Assembly: GCF_024159025.1 (NCBI RefSeq)
Contig: NZ_JAMYXC010000271.1
Span: 1-48,160 of the forward strand
Reading direction: 5' to 3'
Origin: Limimaricola litoreus
GTDB lineage: Bacteria; Pseudomonadota; Alphaproteobacteria; Rhodobacterales; Rhodobacteraceae
DNA: 48,160 nt
In this document: in pieces, positions 33,878-46,322 of the stretch
How positions within the stretch are numbered: position 1 is the first letter of the stretch
How the letters are laid out: the number at the start of each line of letters is the position of its first letter
The notes under the pieces: model-generated
What the model was told of the DNA's origin: nothing
Seen by the model: the letters and a program-made list of their open reading frames with translations, nothing else
Database searches by the model: none
Made by a program: the position numbers and the translations under genes

Positions 33878-35858
33878 CCTGCGCCTCCAGCGTCAGCAGC
33901 AGGTCGCCGTCGGAGACCTGCGATCCCTCGTTTGCGAGCACCTCGGCCACCACCCCGTCGCGCGGCGCAGTGAGGGTGTGCTCCATCTTCATCGCCTCGA
34001 GGATGGCGAGCGGCTGGCCCTTCTCGACCTTTTGCCCGGCCTCGGCGCGCATCCGCTTCACCAGCCCCGGCATCGGTGCCGCGATGGCGTTGCCGCCCGC
34101 GCCCGCGGCTTCGGCGGCAGCGAGCGGATCGGGAATGGCGAAGACAAAGGCCCGGCCCGCATCCCACACGGTGACCGACTGGCCGTGCCGCGCCGCCTCG
34201 GCCCGGAAGCGGCGGCCCGCGACCGTCACCTCCAGCCCCTTGGTGTCACGTGAAACGCCCGTTTCGGTCCCCTCGCGGTGCCAGCTTCCCGGCCCGTCGC
34301 GCAGGAGCGCCACGTCGAGCGTCTCGCCCTCGCGTTCCAGCGCCACGTGGATCTCGGACGCGCCCCAGTTCCGGAACCCCCTGAGCGCGTCCCACGGCCC
34401 CTCGCCCCCGGGCGGGTGGTCGAGCCCGGAGGCCACCAGCGCGGCCAGCACCGGCACGTGATCGGGCATCGCCGGTTTGGTGGTCAGCGCGTCGAGATCC
34501 CGGCCGATCAGCCCGGTGTCGACCTCGCCCGCCCTGAAGCCCTCGTGCCGCAGGAGAGCTGCGAGAAAGCCGAGATTGGTCACGGTGCCGCCGACCTGCG
34601 TCGCCTCCAGCGCGCCCAGAAGCCGCGCCATGGCCTCCTGCCGCGTAGCGCCATGCGCGATCACCTTGGCGATCATCGGGTCGTAATGCGGGGTGATGGC
34701 GTCGCCCTCGGCCACGCCCGCATCGACGCGCAGCGCGCCCAACTCGAAGTTCGACGCGTCGGGAAAACGCAGCCGCTCCAGCCGCCCGGTCGCGGGCAGG
34801 AAGCCGCGCGCGGCATCCTCGGCATAGAGCCGCGCCTCGACCGCGTGGCCATCGATGCGCAGCTCGTCCTGCGACAGCGGCAGTTCCTCGCCGCGCGCGA
34901 CCCGGATCTGCCACTCGACGAGGTCGAGCCCGGTGATCGCCTCGGTCACCGGGTGCTCGACCTGCAGGCGGGTGTTCATCTCCATGAACCAGAACCCGTC
35001 CTCGCGCAGGCCCTCCGAACCGTCGGCGATGAACTCGATCGTGCCTGCCCCGACATAGCCGATCGCACGCGCCGCCTCGACGGCGGCCGCGCCCATCGCG
35101 GCGCGGACATGCTCTGGCATGCCCGGCGCGGGGGCCTCCTCGATCACCTTCTGGTGGCGGCGCTGCAAGGAGCAGTCGCGCTCGAACAGGTGCACGACGT
35201 TGCCATGCGCATCGGCAAAGACCTGGATCTCCACGTGGCGCGGCGAGGTGACGTATTTCTCGACGAGAACAGCGGCATCGCCGAAGCTCGCCTGTCCCTC
35301 GGCCTGCGCACCCTCGAGCGCGTCGGCGAAATCCTCGGCCCGCTCGACGAGGCGCATCCCCTTGCCGCCGCCGCCCGCGCGGGCCTTGATCAGCACCGGG
35401 TAGCCAATGCGCGCCGCTTCTTCGGCCAGAACCTCCGCGTCCTGCCCCTCGCCGTGATAGCCGGGCACGACCGGCACCCCGGCCTCCTCCATCCGTTTCT
35501 TGGCCGCGTCCTTGAGACCCATGGCGCGGATCGCGGTCGCGGGCGGGCCGATGAAGACCAGCCCCGCCGCCTCGACCGCCTCGACGAAATCCGGGTTCTC
35601 GGAGAGGAAGCCGTAGCCCGGATGGATCGCGCCCGCGCCGGTCACGCGCGCGGCCTCGATGATCGCCTCCGCGCGCAGGTAGCTCTCGCCCACCGGCGCC
35701 GGGCCGATGCGCACCGCCTCGTCGGCGAGGCGCACATGCACCGCATCCGCATCCGCGTCGGAATGCACGGCGACCGTCTTCAGCCCCATCCGGCGGGCGG
35801 TGGTGATGACCCGCGCGGCGATCTCGCCGCGGTTCGCGATCAGGATCTTGTCGAACAT
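33870..35858 (-). CDS. liuD: Methylcrotonyl-CoA carboxylase biotin-containing alpha subunit
   Basis: A 662-residue subunit that carries biotin carboxylase and biotin carrier parts. The N-terminal FDKILIANRGEIAARVI starts the biotin carboxylase. ATP-grasp elements are KARAGGGGKGMRLV, ERDCSLQRRHQKVIEEAP and FMEMNTRLQVEHPVTE. The biotinyl Lys is in EAMKMEHTL near residue 624. With the beta subunit it carboxylates 3-methylcrotonyl-CoA in leucine breakdown. Propionyl- and geranyl-CoA carboxylases look similar, so the substrate is taken from the operon. The start follows the ASCH gene stop in a TGATG overlap. Confidence 0.93.
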   Translation of the reverse strand: MFDKILIANRGEIAARVITTARRMGLKTVAVHSDADADAVHVRLADEAVRIGPAPVGESYLRAEAIIEAARVTGAGAIHPGYGFLSENPDFVEAVEAAGLVFIGPPATAIRAMGLKDAAKKRMEEAGVPVVPGYHGEGQDAEVLAEEAARIGYPVLIKARAGGGGKGMRLVERAEDFADALEGAQAEGQASFGDAAVLVEKYVTSPRHVEIQVFADAHGNVVHLFERDCSLQRRHQKVIEEAPAPGMPEHVRAAMGAAAVEAARAIGYVGAGTIEFIADGSEGLREDGFWFMEMNTRLQVEHPVTEAITGLDLVEWQIRVARGEELPLSQDELRIDGHAVEARLYAEDAARGFLPATGRLERLRFPDASNFELGALRVDAGVAEGDAITPHYDPMIAKVIAHGATRQEAMARLLGALEATQVGGTVTNLGFLAALLRHEGFRAGEVDTGLIGRDLDALTTKPAMPDHVPVLAALVASGLDHPPGGEGPWDALRGFRNWGASEIHVALEREGETLDVALLRDGPGSWHREGTETGVSRDTKGLEVTVAGRRFRAEAARHGQSVTVWDAGRAFVFAIPDPLAAAEAAGAGGNAIAAPMPGLVKRMRAEAGQKVEKGQPLAILEAMKMEHTLTAPRDGVVAEVLANEGSQVSDGDLLLTLEAQDD

Positions 35859-36268
35859 CAGGCGAAATCCTCCACCAGCCGGAATCTCTCGCAGACCAGC
35901 ATCATCTCAGGCGCCCAGCCCCCGTTGCGCTCGAAGTAACGGCGGTGGTCCGCCTGCCAGCCCTCCAGCGTCTCGTTCTCGCCCTCGGCCAGTGCGAAAT
36001 CGGCATTCACGTCGCAGAAGCGGCGCTGTGTCACCTCAACCGTCTCGATCATCAGCGCCGGGCTGCCATCCCAGTTCAGCGCCACATCGCGGCGGCCGAC
36101 CTTCGGCATCGGCTCGCCCGCCTCAAAATCGCGCAGCGCGCCGCAGGTCGCCCTCTTGGCGCCCGAGCGGACCAGCGCGATCAGTTCGGCGCACATCTCC
36201 GGGCCATCCCCGAAGCGGAAACTTTCGAGATCCGGATGCCGGGCCTTCAGCTCCTTCATCGTCACCAT
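35858..36268 (-). CDS. ASCH domain-containing protein
   Basis: A 136-residue protein matching the ASCH family: FRFGDGPEMCAELIALVRSG, KRATCGALRDFEAGE, and FALAEGENETLEGWQADHRR then YFERNGG near the end. ASCH domains resemble PUA domains and some bind or cut RNA or act on modified cytidines. It sits between the two methylcrotonyl-CoA carboxylase subunit genes, 7 bases after liuB and in a TGATG overlap with liuD, so it is fully embedded in the operon. I choose the ATG at 36268, with GAGG five bases upstream, over a GTG two codons earlier. Its role in leucine degradation, if any, is unknown. Confidence 0.87.
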   Translation of the reverse strand: MVTMKELKARHPDLESFRFGDGPEMCAELIALVRSGAKRATCGALRDFEAGEPMPKVGRRDVALNWDGSPALMIETVEVTQRRFCDVNADFALAEGENETLEGWQADHRRYFERNGGWAPEMMLVCERFRLVEDFA

Positions 36269-36275
36269 GGCCACC

Positions 36276-37882
<1,607 letters not shown>

Positions 37883-37883
<1 letters not shown>

Positions 37884-39046
37884 CAGCGCACCTTTGCCAT
37901 CATCTCGCGCCCGATCAGCATGCGGCGGATCTCGGAAGTGCCAGCGCCGATCTCCATCAGCTTGGCGTCGCGGAAGATCCGGGAGACCGCGCTTTCGTTC
38001 ATGAAGCCGGTGCCACCCATTGCCTGCACCGCCTGATGCGCCACCACCATCGCCTCCTCGGAGGCGTAGAGCACGCAGGCGGCGGCATCGGCGCGGGTCA
38101 CCCTCCCTTCGTCGCAGGCGCGGGCCACGGCATAGACATAGGCGCGCGCCGAGCCGAGCTTGGTGTAGATGTCGGCGATCTTGCCCTGCATCAGCTGGAA
38201 CTCCCCGATCGGACGCCCGAACTGCTTGCGCTCGGCGAGGTAGGGCATGATCTCGTCGAGGCAGGCGGCCATGATGCCGGTGCCTATCCCTGAGAGCACC
38301 ACGCGCTCGTAATCGAGCCCCGACATCAGCACGGCGACGCCGCGCCCGACCTCGCCCAGCACGTTCTCCTCGGGAACCTCGACATTCTCGAACACCAGCT
38401 CGGCGGTGTTGGAGCCGCGCATGCCGAGCTTGTCGAAATGCTCGGAGGTGGAGAAGCCCTTCATGCCTCGCTCGACGATGAAGGCGGTGATGCCCTTGGA
38501 GCCGGCTTCGGGGTCGGTCTTGGCATAAACGACGAGGGTGTCGGCGTCGGGGCCGTTTGTGATCCAGTATTTCGTGCCGTTGAGCGTCCAGCCGCCATCG
38601 ATGCGATCGGCGCGCAGGCTCATCGAGACGACGTCGGAGCCCGCGCCTGCCTCGGACATGGCAAGCGCGCCGACATGCTCGCCCGAGACCAGCTTGGGGA
38701 GGTATTTCGCCTTTTGCGCGTCGTTGCCGTTGAGCCGGATCTGGTTGACGCAGAGGTTGGAATGCGCGCCGTAGCTCAGCGCCACCGAGGCCGAGGCGCG
38801 GGCGATCTCTTCGACCGCAACGACATGCGCGAGATAGCCCATGTCAGCGCCGCCATATTCCTCGGGCACGGTGATGCCCAGAAGGCCCAGATCGCCCATC
38901 TCGCGCCACAGGTCGGCGGGAAACAGGTTGGACCTGTCGATCTCGGCGGCGCGCGGCTTCACCCGCTCCTGCGCCCAGCGGTGCACCGTCTCGCGCAAGC
39001 TGTCGCCGTCATCCCCCAGATCGAACTTCATAGCATGATCGAACAT
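37883..39046 (-). CDS. liuA: Isovaleryl-CoA dehydrogenase
   Basis: Acyl-CoA dehydrogenase of 387 residues using FAD, which oxidises isovaleryl-CoA to 3-methylcrotonyl-CoA and passes electrons to ETF. Acyl-CoA dehydrogenase signatures are [18 protein letters not shown] and [20 protein letters not shown]. The catalytic Glu typical of isovaleryl-CoA dehydrogenases is present in [14 protein letters not shown], in the middle of the chain rather than at the C-terminal position. The ATG at 39046 has a strong GGGGGGAG site. It is 11 bases downstream of the 2-oxoacid:ferredoxin oxidoreductase gene. Confidence 0.95.
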
Positions 39047-39057
39047 CCGCTCCCCCC

Positions 39058-42000
39058 TCATTCCGCCGCGAGCGTCTGCGGCGCATCGTCCATGATCGCG
39101 GCGCGCAGCGCGTCGCGCTTTGGCGCCGCCTGCTCCATCGCCGCCCGTTTCACCGGGCCGTAGCCGCGGATCTGGTCGGGCAGCTCCAGCAGCTTGAGGA
39201 TTTCGGCGTCGCGCCCCTGCCCCAGCTTCGACAGCGCCAGATCCATGTCGTCTTCGTAAGCTGCGATCAGCCCCCGCTCGGCGCGGCGCTCCTCGGTGCG
39301 GCCAAAGACGTCGAACGCTGTGCCACGCAGGCGTTTGCCCTTCGCCAGAAGCCCGAACGCCTTGAGGATCCACGGCCCGAACTCGCGCTTCTTGGGGCGG
39401 CCTTCGGCATCCGTGCCGGGCAGGCCCGGAGGCGCGAGGTTGAAGGCGATCTTGTAGTCGCCGTCGAACTGCTTCTTCAGGTTCTCGGTGAATTCGGGCC
39501 GGGTGAACAGCCGCGCCACCTCGTACTCGTCCTTGTAGGACAGGAGCTTGGCATAGTTCTGCGCGACCGCGCGGGTGATCCTGTCGGCCTGCGCGTGGCC
39601 CTCGACGGCGGCGCGCATCCGTGCCACGCGATCGGTGTAGCGCCGCGCAAGCTTGGCGTCCTGATACGCGGTCAGATGGCCGGTGCGATGCGCCACGAGC
39701 TGGTCGAGCGACATGCTTGCCTGCGGCAGATGCGGCGGCTCGTCGGTCTCGCCCATCTCGGCGATCACCCGCGCCGGGTCAGCCGCCATGACGCGGCCCC
39801 AGTCGAAGGCGTCGAGGTTGGATTGCACTGCCACGCCGTTGAGCCGCACCGCCTGGGCGATGGCCTCCCGACCCACGGGGATGAAGCCCTGCTGCCAGGC
39901 ATAGCCCAGCATCATGATGTTGACCGCGATCTCGTCGCCGCACAGCTCGCGCGCGACATGGGCGAAGTCGTGGAAATGCTCAGGCGAGCGCACGGTCTTC
40001 TCCACCGCGCGCATGACGCCCGCCGAGCGGAAGTCGAAATCGCGCTGGCGCACGAAATCCGAAGTGGGCGAGAGCTTGGTGCTCATCACCGCATGGGTCC
40101 GCTCGGGGTCGCACAGCGTCACCCCGTCCTTCGAAGCCGCCACCACGCTGTCCGCGGCGAGCAGCAGGTCGGCGGTGCCGGTCGCGATGCGCGGCGCGGT
40201 CGCGGGCCGCTCATGGGTGGAGATGCGGATGTGGCTCAGCACCGCGCCGCCCTTCTGCGCGAGCCCCGCCATGTCGAGGATCATCGGCGAGAGCCCCTCC
40301 ATATGCGCAGCCACGCCCAGAAGCGCACCGATGGTCAGCACGCCGGTGCCCCCCACCCCGGTGACGGCGACGTTCCAGGGCCGGGTGATCTCGGGCAGCT
40401 GCGGCTCGGGCAGCATCGAGACATCGGGACCTTCGGCCGCCGGGCGCTTGTGCGGCTTGGCGCCGCGCAGCGTCACGAAGGAGGGGCAGAAACCCTTGAG
40501 ACAGGAGAAATCCTTGTTGCAGGCCGACTGGTTGATCTGCCGCTTGCGGCCCAGCTCGGTTTCCAGCGGCTCGACCGCGATGCAGTTGGACTGCACCGAG
40601 CAATCGCCGCAGCCCTCGCAGACCGCGGGATCGATATGCACGCGCATGTCCGGATCATCGGCCTTGCCGCGCTTGCGGCGGCGGCGCAGCTCGGCGGCGC
40701 AGGTCTGGACATAGACCATGACAGTCACGCCTTCGATCTCGCGCAGCTCCTTCATCACCGCGTCGATCTCGTCGCGGTGGCGGATCTCGGTGCCGGGCGC
40801 GAGCTCGGAGGCGGAGTAGTTCTCAGGGTGGTCCGAGAGCAGCACGATCTTCGCCACGCCCTCGTGCTTGACCTGATGCGTCACCTGCTCGGGCGAGAGC
40901 GGCCCGTCGACCTTCTGGCCGCCGGTCATGGCGACGGCGTCGTTGTAGAGGATCTTGTAGGTGATGTTGGCGCGGGCCGCGACCGACTGGCGGATCGCGA
41001 GATGGCCGGAATGGAAGAAGGTGCCGTCGCCAAGGTTGACGAAGCGGTGCTTCTCCTCCGTGAAGAGCCCGATCGAGGACCACGGCACGCCCTCGGCGCC
41101 CATATGGGTGAAGGTCTCGGTGTTGCGGTCCATCCACTGCACCATGTAGTGGCAGCCGATCCCGGCCATCGCCTTGGAGCCCTCGGGCACCTTGGTCGAG
41201 GTGTTGTGCGGGCAGCCCGGGCAGTAATGCGGCAGGCGGGTGATCGGCGCCTCGTGGCCGGCCCCGCGCGCATGGCCCGCCTCGAGCCGCTTCAGCTCGG
41301 CCTCGATCCGGTCGTGCAGCCCCTCGGGCAGGTCGATGTGCAGCAGGCGGTCGGCGATGGCGCGGCCGACGGAGCCCACGGTGAGGCCCTGGGAAAGCGA
41401 CAGGAAGGGGCGGTCCTTCTCGTCGTGCTTGCCGACGATGCGGGGCCGCACGTCGGCGCGCCAGTTGAACAGCTGCTGCTTGATTTGGTTCTCGATGATC
41501 TCGCGGCGTTCCTCGACGATCAGCACCTCGTCGAGCCCCTCGGAGAAATGGCGGATGCCCTCGGGCTCCAGCGGCCAGGGCATGCGCACCTTGTAGAGCC
41601 TCAGCCCGATCGCCTTCCACTCCTCGGGCCCGAGCCCCATCTCGGCCAGCGCCTGGCGCACGTCCTCATAGGCCTTGCCGGAGGCGACGATGCCGAAACG
41701 GGCATCGGGTGTGTCGATGGTGACCTGATCGACGCGGTTGGCGCGGGCAAAGGCCAGCGCGGCGAAGCCCTTGTGCTCCTGTAGCCGCTCGTCCTGCACC
41801 AGCGGCGCATCGGGCCAGCGCAGGTTGAGCCCGCCCTCGGGCATCTCGAAATCGGTGGGCAGCAGGAACTGCCGCCGCTCCTGCCCGAGATCGATCACGG
41901 TCGAGGTCTCGACCGTCTCGGAGATGACCTTGTAGCCGACCCAGCAGCCCGAGTAGCGCGACATGGCGATGCCGAGCAGCCCCAGTTCGAGAAACTCATG

Positions 42001-42525
42001 CACCGAGGAGGGGTAGAGCATCGGCATCAGCGCCGAGATGAAGGCGTGGTCCGACTGGTGCGGGATCGAGGAGGATTTGCAAGTGTGGTCGTCGCCCGCG
42101 ATGGCCAGTACGCCGCCATGGGCCGAGGTGCCCGCGGCGTTGGCGTGTTTCAGCACGTCGCCCGAACGGTCCACACCCGGCCCCTTGCCGTACCACAGGC
42201 CGAGCACGCCGTCCTTCTTCGCGCCCTCTGACAGGGCAAGCTGTTGGCTGCCCCAGACGGCGGTGGCGGCGAGATCCTCGTTGACGCCGGGCTGGAAGCG
42301 GATGTCGAGCGGGTCGAGATGCTTGCGCGCGGCCATCAGCTGCTGGTCGTAGCCGCCCAGCGGCGAGCCGCGATATCCCGAGATGAAGGTGCCGGTATTG
42401 AGCCCGGCGGCGCGGTCGCGCCGCATCTGGGTCATCGGCAGGCGCACCAGCGCCTGGATACCGGTCAGAAAGACGTGGCCGGTCTCGGCCGTGTACTTGT
42501 CGTCGAGCGACATCTGCATCGTCAT
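39058..42525 (-). CDS. Indolepyruvate/2-oxoacid:ferredoxin oxidoreductase, fused
   Basis: A single-chain thiamine-diphosphate enzyme of 1155 residues that oxidatively decarboxylates 2-oxo acids (aryl or branched-chain pyruvates) to acyl-CoA with ferredoxin. Domain order: N-terminal pyrimidine-binding part ([20 protein letters not shown]), TPP-binding part ([37 protein letters not shown]), an iron-sulfur part around residue 632 ([13 protein letters not shown] and [12 protein letters not shown]), a gamma domain ([19 protein letters not shown]) near 720-900, and a C-terminal extension. It heads the liu operon 11 bases before liuA. It may feed isovaleryl-CoA to LiuA. The ATG at 42525 has GGGGAGGGG upstream. 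Confidence 0.93.
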   Translation of the reverse strand: MTMQMSLDDKYTAETGHVFLTGIQALVRLPMTQMRRDRAAGLNTGTFISGYRGSPLGGYDQQLMAARKHLDPLDIRFQPGVNEDLAATAVWGSQQLALSEGAKKDGVLGLWYGKGPGVDRSGDVLKHANAAGTSAHGGVLAIAGDDHTCKSSSIPHQSDHAFISALMPMLYPSSVHEFLELGLLGIAMSRYSGCWVGYKVISETVETSTVIDLGQERRQFLLPTDFEMPEGGLNLRWPDAPLVQDERLQEHKGFAALAFARANRVDQVTIDTPDARFGIVASGKAYEDVRQALAEMGLGPEEWKAIGLRLYKVRMPWPLEPEGIRHFSEGLDEVLIVEERREIIENQIKQQLFNWRADVRPRIVGKHDEKDRPFLSLSQGLTVGSVGRAIADRLLHIDLPEGLHDRIEAELKRLEAGHARGAGHEAPITRLPHYCPGCPHNTSTKVPEGSKAMAGIGCHYMVQWMDRNTETFTHMGAEGVPWSSIGLFTEEKHRFVNLGDGTFFHSGHLAIRQSVAARANITYKILYNDAVAMTGGQKVDGPLSPEQVTHQVKHEGVAKIVLLSDHPENYSASELAPGTEIRHRDEIDAVMKELREIEGVTVMVYVQTCAAELRRRRKRGKADDPDMRVHIDPAVCEGCGDCSVQSNCIAVEPLETELGRKRQINQSACNKDFSCLKGFCPSFVTLRGAKPHKRPAAEGPDVSMLPEPQLPEITRPWNVAVTGVGGTGVLTIGALLGVAAHMEGLSPMILDMAGLAQKGGAVLSHIRISTHERPATAPRIATGTADLLLAADSVVAASKDGVTLCDPERTHAVMSTKLSPTSDFVRQRDFDFRSAGVMRAVEKTVRSPEHFHDFAHVARELCGDEIAVNIMMLGYAWQQGFIPVGREAIAQAVRLNGVAVQSNLDAFDWGRVMAADPARVIAEMGETDEPPHLPQASMSLDQLVAHRTGHLTAYQDAKLARRYTDRVARMRAAVEGHAQADRITRAVAQNYAKLLSYKDEYEVARLFTRPEFTENLKKQFDGDYKIAFNLAPPGLPGTDAEGRPKKREFGPWILKAFGLLAKGKRLRGTAFDVFGRTEERRAERGLIAAYEDDMDLALSKLGQGRDAEILKLLELPDQIRGYGPVKRAAMEQAAPKRDALRAAIMDDAPQTLAAE

Positions 42526-42615
42526 GCGCCCCTCCCCTGACTAATGACGATGAAAGCTTAGACCCGATCCGGCAGAACGCGGTCCCTGTTTTTGCATGAC
42601 AAGCGACACTTCGCC

Positions 42616-42659
42616 GTGACGCCGTCACTCCCTGCCTCCGAGACGAGAAACGGCGTCAC
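42616..42659. promoter_or_regulatory. Palindromic operator-like site upstream of the liu operon
   Basis: GTGACG-C-CGTCAC at 42616-42628 is a perfect 6+6 palindrome 91 bases before the oxidoreductase ATG. Its first arm extended (GTGACGCCGT) also pairs with ACGGCGTCAC at 42650-42659. A regulator dimer site or the putA transcript terminator are both possible; no T-run is present on either strand right after the second arm. Confidence 0.4.
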
Positions 42660-42757
42660 CCATTCGAGCGACGCCGTTCCCTTTCATCTTTCTTCAAATA
42701 CACCTGCCACGACGGTCCGGCAGCGCATTGGCCAGAGCCTCATGGCCCCGGCCCGGG

Positions 42758-45700
42758 TCAGCCGACGCTGGCGAGCAGGCTGGCATTGCCGCCCGCCGCC
42801 GTGGTGTCGACGCAGACATGGCGCTCCAGATGCAGTCGCATCTCGATGTCTTCCTCGGACAGGAGCGGGATGCGCTTGCCCTCGCGCGCGGCGAGTGCCG
42901 CGCGGAAGGGGCGCAGGGCATCCGCGCCGCCGCGCAGCGCCACCGCGTCGAAGCCCGAGAGCTTCTCCAGCGCCGCCGGGTCGAGTGTGCCGTCGAGCGT
43001 CTGCTCGCCCGCAAGCCCCGGCGCGATGCCGATCGCGGCGTTGCCTGCGACGCGCGCCGTCTCCATCTGCGCTTGCGCCTCTTCGGCGGAGGGGCCGAGG
43101 CAGAGGACAGTGCCGCGCGGCACGACCGAGAGCCTGTTCGATTCCCCCGTCGGCCCCGGCAGGGTGACGGTGTCCCTGCGATCGGGATCGGGCATGGCCG
43201 CGTCGAGCAGCGCCTGCACCTTCTCGCTGGGCACCTCGCGGCCATTGGCCGGCTGGGAGGCGATACGCATTGGCTCGGTGAAGCGCGCGACGTAGTTCGG
43301 CCCGCCCGCCTTGGGCCCGGTGCCCGACAGCCCCTCGCCGCCAAAGGGCTGGGAGCCGACGATGGCGCCGATCTGGTTGCGGTTGACGTAGAGGTTGCCG
43401 ACATGGACGCGCCGCGTCACATGCTCCACCCGGTCGTCGATCCGGGTATGCAGGCCGAAGGTCAGCCCGTAGCCGGTGGCGTTGACCGCATCGATCACCG
43501 CGTCGATCTCGTCCGACCTGAAGGTCGCCACATGCAGCACCGGTCCGAAAATCTCGCGTTCCAGCTCCTCGATGCCGCCCAGCTTGATCAGGGTCGGGCC
43601 GACATAAAAGCCCTTCTCGGGCGTCCCAAGCTGCCACATCAGCCGCCCCTCGGCGCGGGCCTTCTCGATATGCTCGACGATGCCGTTTTCGGCGCGCGCG
43701 TCGATTACCGGGCCGACGTCGGTCGAATGATGCCACGGATCGCCGATTCCCATCTCTTCGGCGGCGCCCTTGAGCATCTCGAGGAACCGCTCGGCCACGT
43801 CCTCCTGCAGGTAGAGCATGCGCAGCGCCGAGCAGCGCTGGCCTGCCGACTGGAAGGCCGAGTTGACGATGTCGCGCACCGCCTGCTCGGGCAGCGCAGT
43901 GGAATCGACGATCATCGCGTTGAGGCCCCCGGTCTCGGCGATCAGCGGCGCGGTCGGGTCCATGTTAGCGGCCATGGCGCGGTCGATGCCGATGGCGGTC
44001 TCGGTCGAGCCGGTGAAGCACACCCCCGCGATGCGCGGATCGGAGGTGATCGCGGCACCCACGACCTTGCCCGCGCCGGGCAGGAGCTGCAACGCATCGC
44101 GCGGCACGCCCGCCTCGTGCAGCAGCCGCACGCCCAGTGCGGCGGTCAGCGGCGTGGCCTCGGCCGGTTTCGCAAGCACGGCGTTGCCGGCGGCGAGAGC
44201 GGCGGCCACCTGCCCGGTAAAGATCGCCAGCGGGAAGTTCCACGGGCTGATGCAGGCGAAGGTGCCGCGCGCGGGGTCCTTCAGCTCCTCGCCGCGGGCG
44301 GCGTAGTAGCGCAGGAAATCGACCGCCTCGCGCAGCTCGGCCACGGCGTCTTTCGGCGTCTTGCCCGCCTCGCGCGCGGTGAGCGCGAAGAACTCATGCG
44401 CGTTCTCCTCGAACAGGTCGGCGGCGCGGCGCAGCGTGGTGCCGCGGGTCGAGGCCGGGGCCTGCCAGCGGCGCGCATTGGCGATGGCGGTTTCGACATC
44501 GGCCTTCGAGGACATCATCACCTCGCCCACCACGTCGGACGGATCGGCCGGGTTGGTGACGGGCAGCACCTCGGCGCCCTCGGCGGGCTCCTCGGTGGCG
44601 AGGATCGGCTCGGAGCGCCAGGTCGCGGACTTGAAGGCCGCGCGGCCCGTGTCGAACTCCTCGATCTGGTCGAGCGCGGTGAGATCCCAGCCCTTGGAGT
44701 TCTCGCGCTCGGGCTGGAACAGCGCACGCGGATCGCGCAGCTCCTTGGGGCGCGGACCGCCGAGCTTCTCGAACGGGTCGGCGGCGACCAGTTCGGCGGG
44801 CACGCTCTCATCGACGATCTGGTTGACGAAGGAGGAGTTCGCACCGTTTTCCAGCAGGCGGCGGACGAGATAGGCCAGAAGGTCGCGATGCGCGCCGACG
44901 GGGGCGTAGATGCGTAGCCGCGTCTCGCCGGTCTCGATCTGCTTGTCGTGCAGCGCCTCGCCCATGCCGTGCAGGCGCTGGAACTCGAAGTCGCGCCGCT
45001 CGCCCGCCATCTCCATGACGGCGGCGACGGAATGCGCGTTGTGCGTGGCGAACTGCGGATAGATCCGGTCGGTCATGCCCAAAAGCCGCTTGGCGCAGGA
45101 GAGCCACGCCACGTCGGTCGCGGCCTTTTCGGTGAAGACCGGGAAATCGGGCAGGCCCTCGACCTGTGCGCGCTTGATCTCGGTGTCCCAATAGGCGCCC
45201 TTGACGAGGCGGACCATGATCTTGCGATCGAGCTTTTCCGACAGCGCATAGAGCCAGTCGATCACCCCGCCGACGCGGCGGCCAAAGGCCTGTACCACGA
45301 CGCCGAATCCGTCCCAGCCAGCAAGCTCGGGGTCGGACAGCACCGCCTCGATGATATCGAGCGAGATGTCGAGCCGATCGGCCTCCTCGGCGTCGATGTT
45401 GAGGCCCATGTTGCCCCCCTTGGCGGCGCGGGCGAGCTTCTGGAGGCGCGGCACAAGCTCGGCCATGACCCGCTCGCGCTGGGCCTCCTCGTAGCGCGGG
45501 TGCAGCGCCGAGAGCTTGACCGAGATGCCCGGGTTGTCACGGATGTCGCGCGCATCGGCCTCCTTCGAGATCCGCGCGATGGCGTCCTCGTAGCTTTTCA
45601 TGAAGCCCGCCGCGTCACGCGCCGTCAGCGCCGCCTCGCCCAGCATGTCGTAGGAGTAGGTCACGCCCTTCTTCATCGGGCCCCGGCTGCGCTTGATCGC

Positions 45701-46234
45701 CTCGTCGATGTCGCGGCCCAGTACGAAGGTCTTGCCCATCTCGCGCATGGCGGCATAGGTCGCGGCGCGGATCACCGGCTCGCCCAGCCGCTTGATCGCG
45801 CGGCGCAGCACGAGGCCGAGCCCCTCGCCCTTTTCGTCGAGCACCTTGCCGGTGAGCATGAGCGCCCAGGTCGAGGCGTTGACCAGCGGCGATGCGGCCT
45901 TGCCCAGATGCGCGCTCCAGTCCGAGGGCGTGATCTTATCGTCGATCAGCGCGTCGATGGTTCTGGCGTCGGGCACGCGCAAGAGCGCCTCGGCAAGGCA
46001 CATCAGCGCGATGCCCTCGCGGGTCGAGAGGCCGTATTCCGCGAGGAAGGCCTCCATGATTCCGGGGCGCGTGTCGTTGCGGATCGCCTGCACGAGTGCC
46101 GTGCCGCGCCGGGTCGCGGCGGCGCGGGTCTCGGGCGAAATCGGGTCGCGCGCCATCAGATCGGCGAGGACCGCGGTCTCATCGCGTCGATGATCGGCAC
46201 GGATGCGGTGGCGCAGATCGTCAAGCTCGCTCAT
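42758..46234 (-). CDS. putA: Bifunctional proline dehydrogenase/L-glutamate-gamma-semialdehyde dehydrogenase
   Basis: PutA of 1158 residues, converting proline to glutamate in two steps, using FAD and quinone then NAD+. The proline dehydrogenase half has GMGEALHDKQIETGETRLRI-like sequence, MGLNIDAEEADRLDIS and VRLVKGAYWDTEIKRAQVEG. The aldehyde dehydrogenase half has AETGGLNAMIVDS (Glu near 763) and NSAFQSAGQRCSALRM (Cys near 800). It lacks the N-terminal ribbon-helix-helix DNA-binding domain of E. coli PutA, so regulation must come from elsewhere, most likely from the divergent putR. The ATG at 46234 has AAGGGGG upstream. Confidence 0.97.
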   Translation of the reverse strand: MSELDDLRHRIRADHRRDETAVLADLMARDPISPETRAAATRRGTALVQAIRNDTRPGIMEAFLAEYGLSTREGIALMCLAEALLRVPDARTIDALIDDKITPSDWSAHLGKAASPLVNASTWALMLTGKVLDEKGEGLGLVLRRAIKRLGEPVIRAATYAAMREMGKTFVLGRDIDEAIKRSRGPMKKGVTYSYDMLGEAALTARDAAGFMKSYEDAIARISKEADARDIRDNPGISVKLSALHPRYEEAQRERVMAELVPRLQKLARAAKGGNMGLNIDAEEADRLDISLDIIEAVLSDPELAGWDGFGVVVQAFGRRVGGVIDWLYALSEKLDRKIMVRLVKGAYWDTEIKRAQVEGLPDFPVFTEKAATDVAWLSCAKRLLGMTDRIYPQFATHNAHSVAAVMEMAGERRDFEFQRLHGMGEALHDKQIETGETRLRIYAPVGAHRDLLAYLVRRLLENGANSSFVNQIVDESVPAELVAADPFEKLGGPRPKELRDPRALFQPERENSKGWDLTALDQIEEFDTGRAAFKSATWRSEPILATEEPAEGAEVLPVTNPADPSDVVGEVMMSSKADVETAIANARRWQAPASTRGTTLRRAADLFEENAHEFFALTAREAGKTPKDAVAELREAVDFLRYYAARGEELKDPARGTFACISPWNFPLAIFTGQVAAALAAGNAVLAKPAEATPLTAALGVRLLHEAGVPRDALQLLPGAGKVVGAAITSDPRIAGVCFTGSTETAIGIDRAMAANMDPTAPLIAETGGLNAMIVDSTALPEQAVRDIVNSAFQSAGQRCSALRMLYLQEDVAERFLEMLKGAAEEMGIGDPWHHSTDVGPVIDARAENGIVEHIEKARAEGRLMWQLGTPEKGFYVGPTLIKLGGIEELEREIFGPVLHVATFRSDEIDAVIDAVNATGYGLTFGLHTRIDDRVEHVTRRVHVGNLYVNRNQIGAIVGSQPFGGEGLSGTGPKAGGPNYVARFTEPMRIASQPANGREVPSEKVQALLDAAMPDPDRRDTVTLPGPTGESNRLSVVPRGTVLCLGPSAEEAQAQMETARVAGNAAIGIAPGLAGEQTLDGTLDPAALEKLSGFDAVALRGGADALRPFRAALAAREGKRIPLLSEEDIEMRLHLERHVCVDTTAAGGNASLLASVG

Positions 46235-46284
46235 TGGCGGACCCCCTTGAGTAAATGTCCGGATCATCATACTCCTGAACAACT

Positions 46285-46322
46285 AAGGCGCGTTTCCCGA
46301 AAATCGACGGCAGACGCGCCTT
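46285..46322. promoter_or_regulatory. Inverted repeat in the putA-putR intergenic region
   Basis: AAGGCGCGT (46285-46293) and ACGCGCCTT (46314-46322) are 9-base perfect arms separated by 20 bases in the 123-base region between the divergent start codons. The centre lies about midway between the genes. It could be the PutR site; it also resembles a hairpin followed by TTTT (plus strand). Confidence 0.45.
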
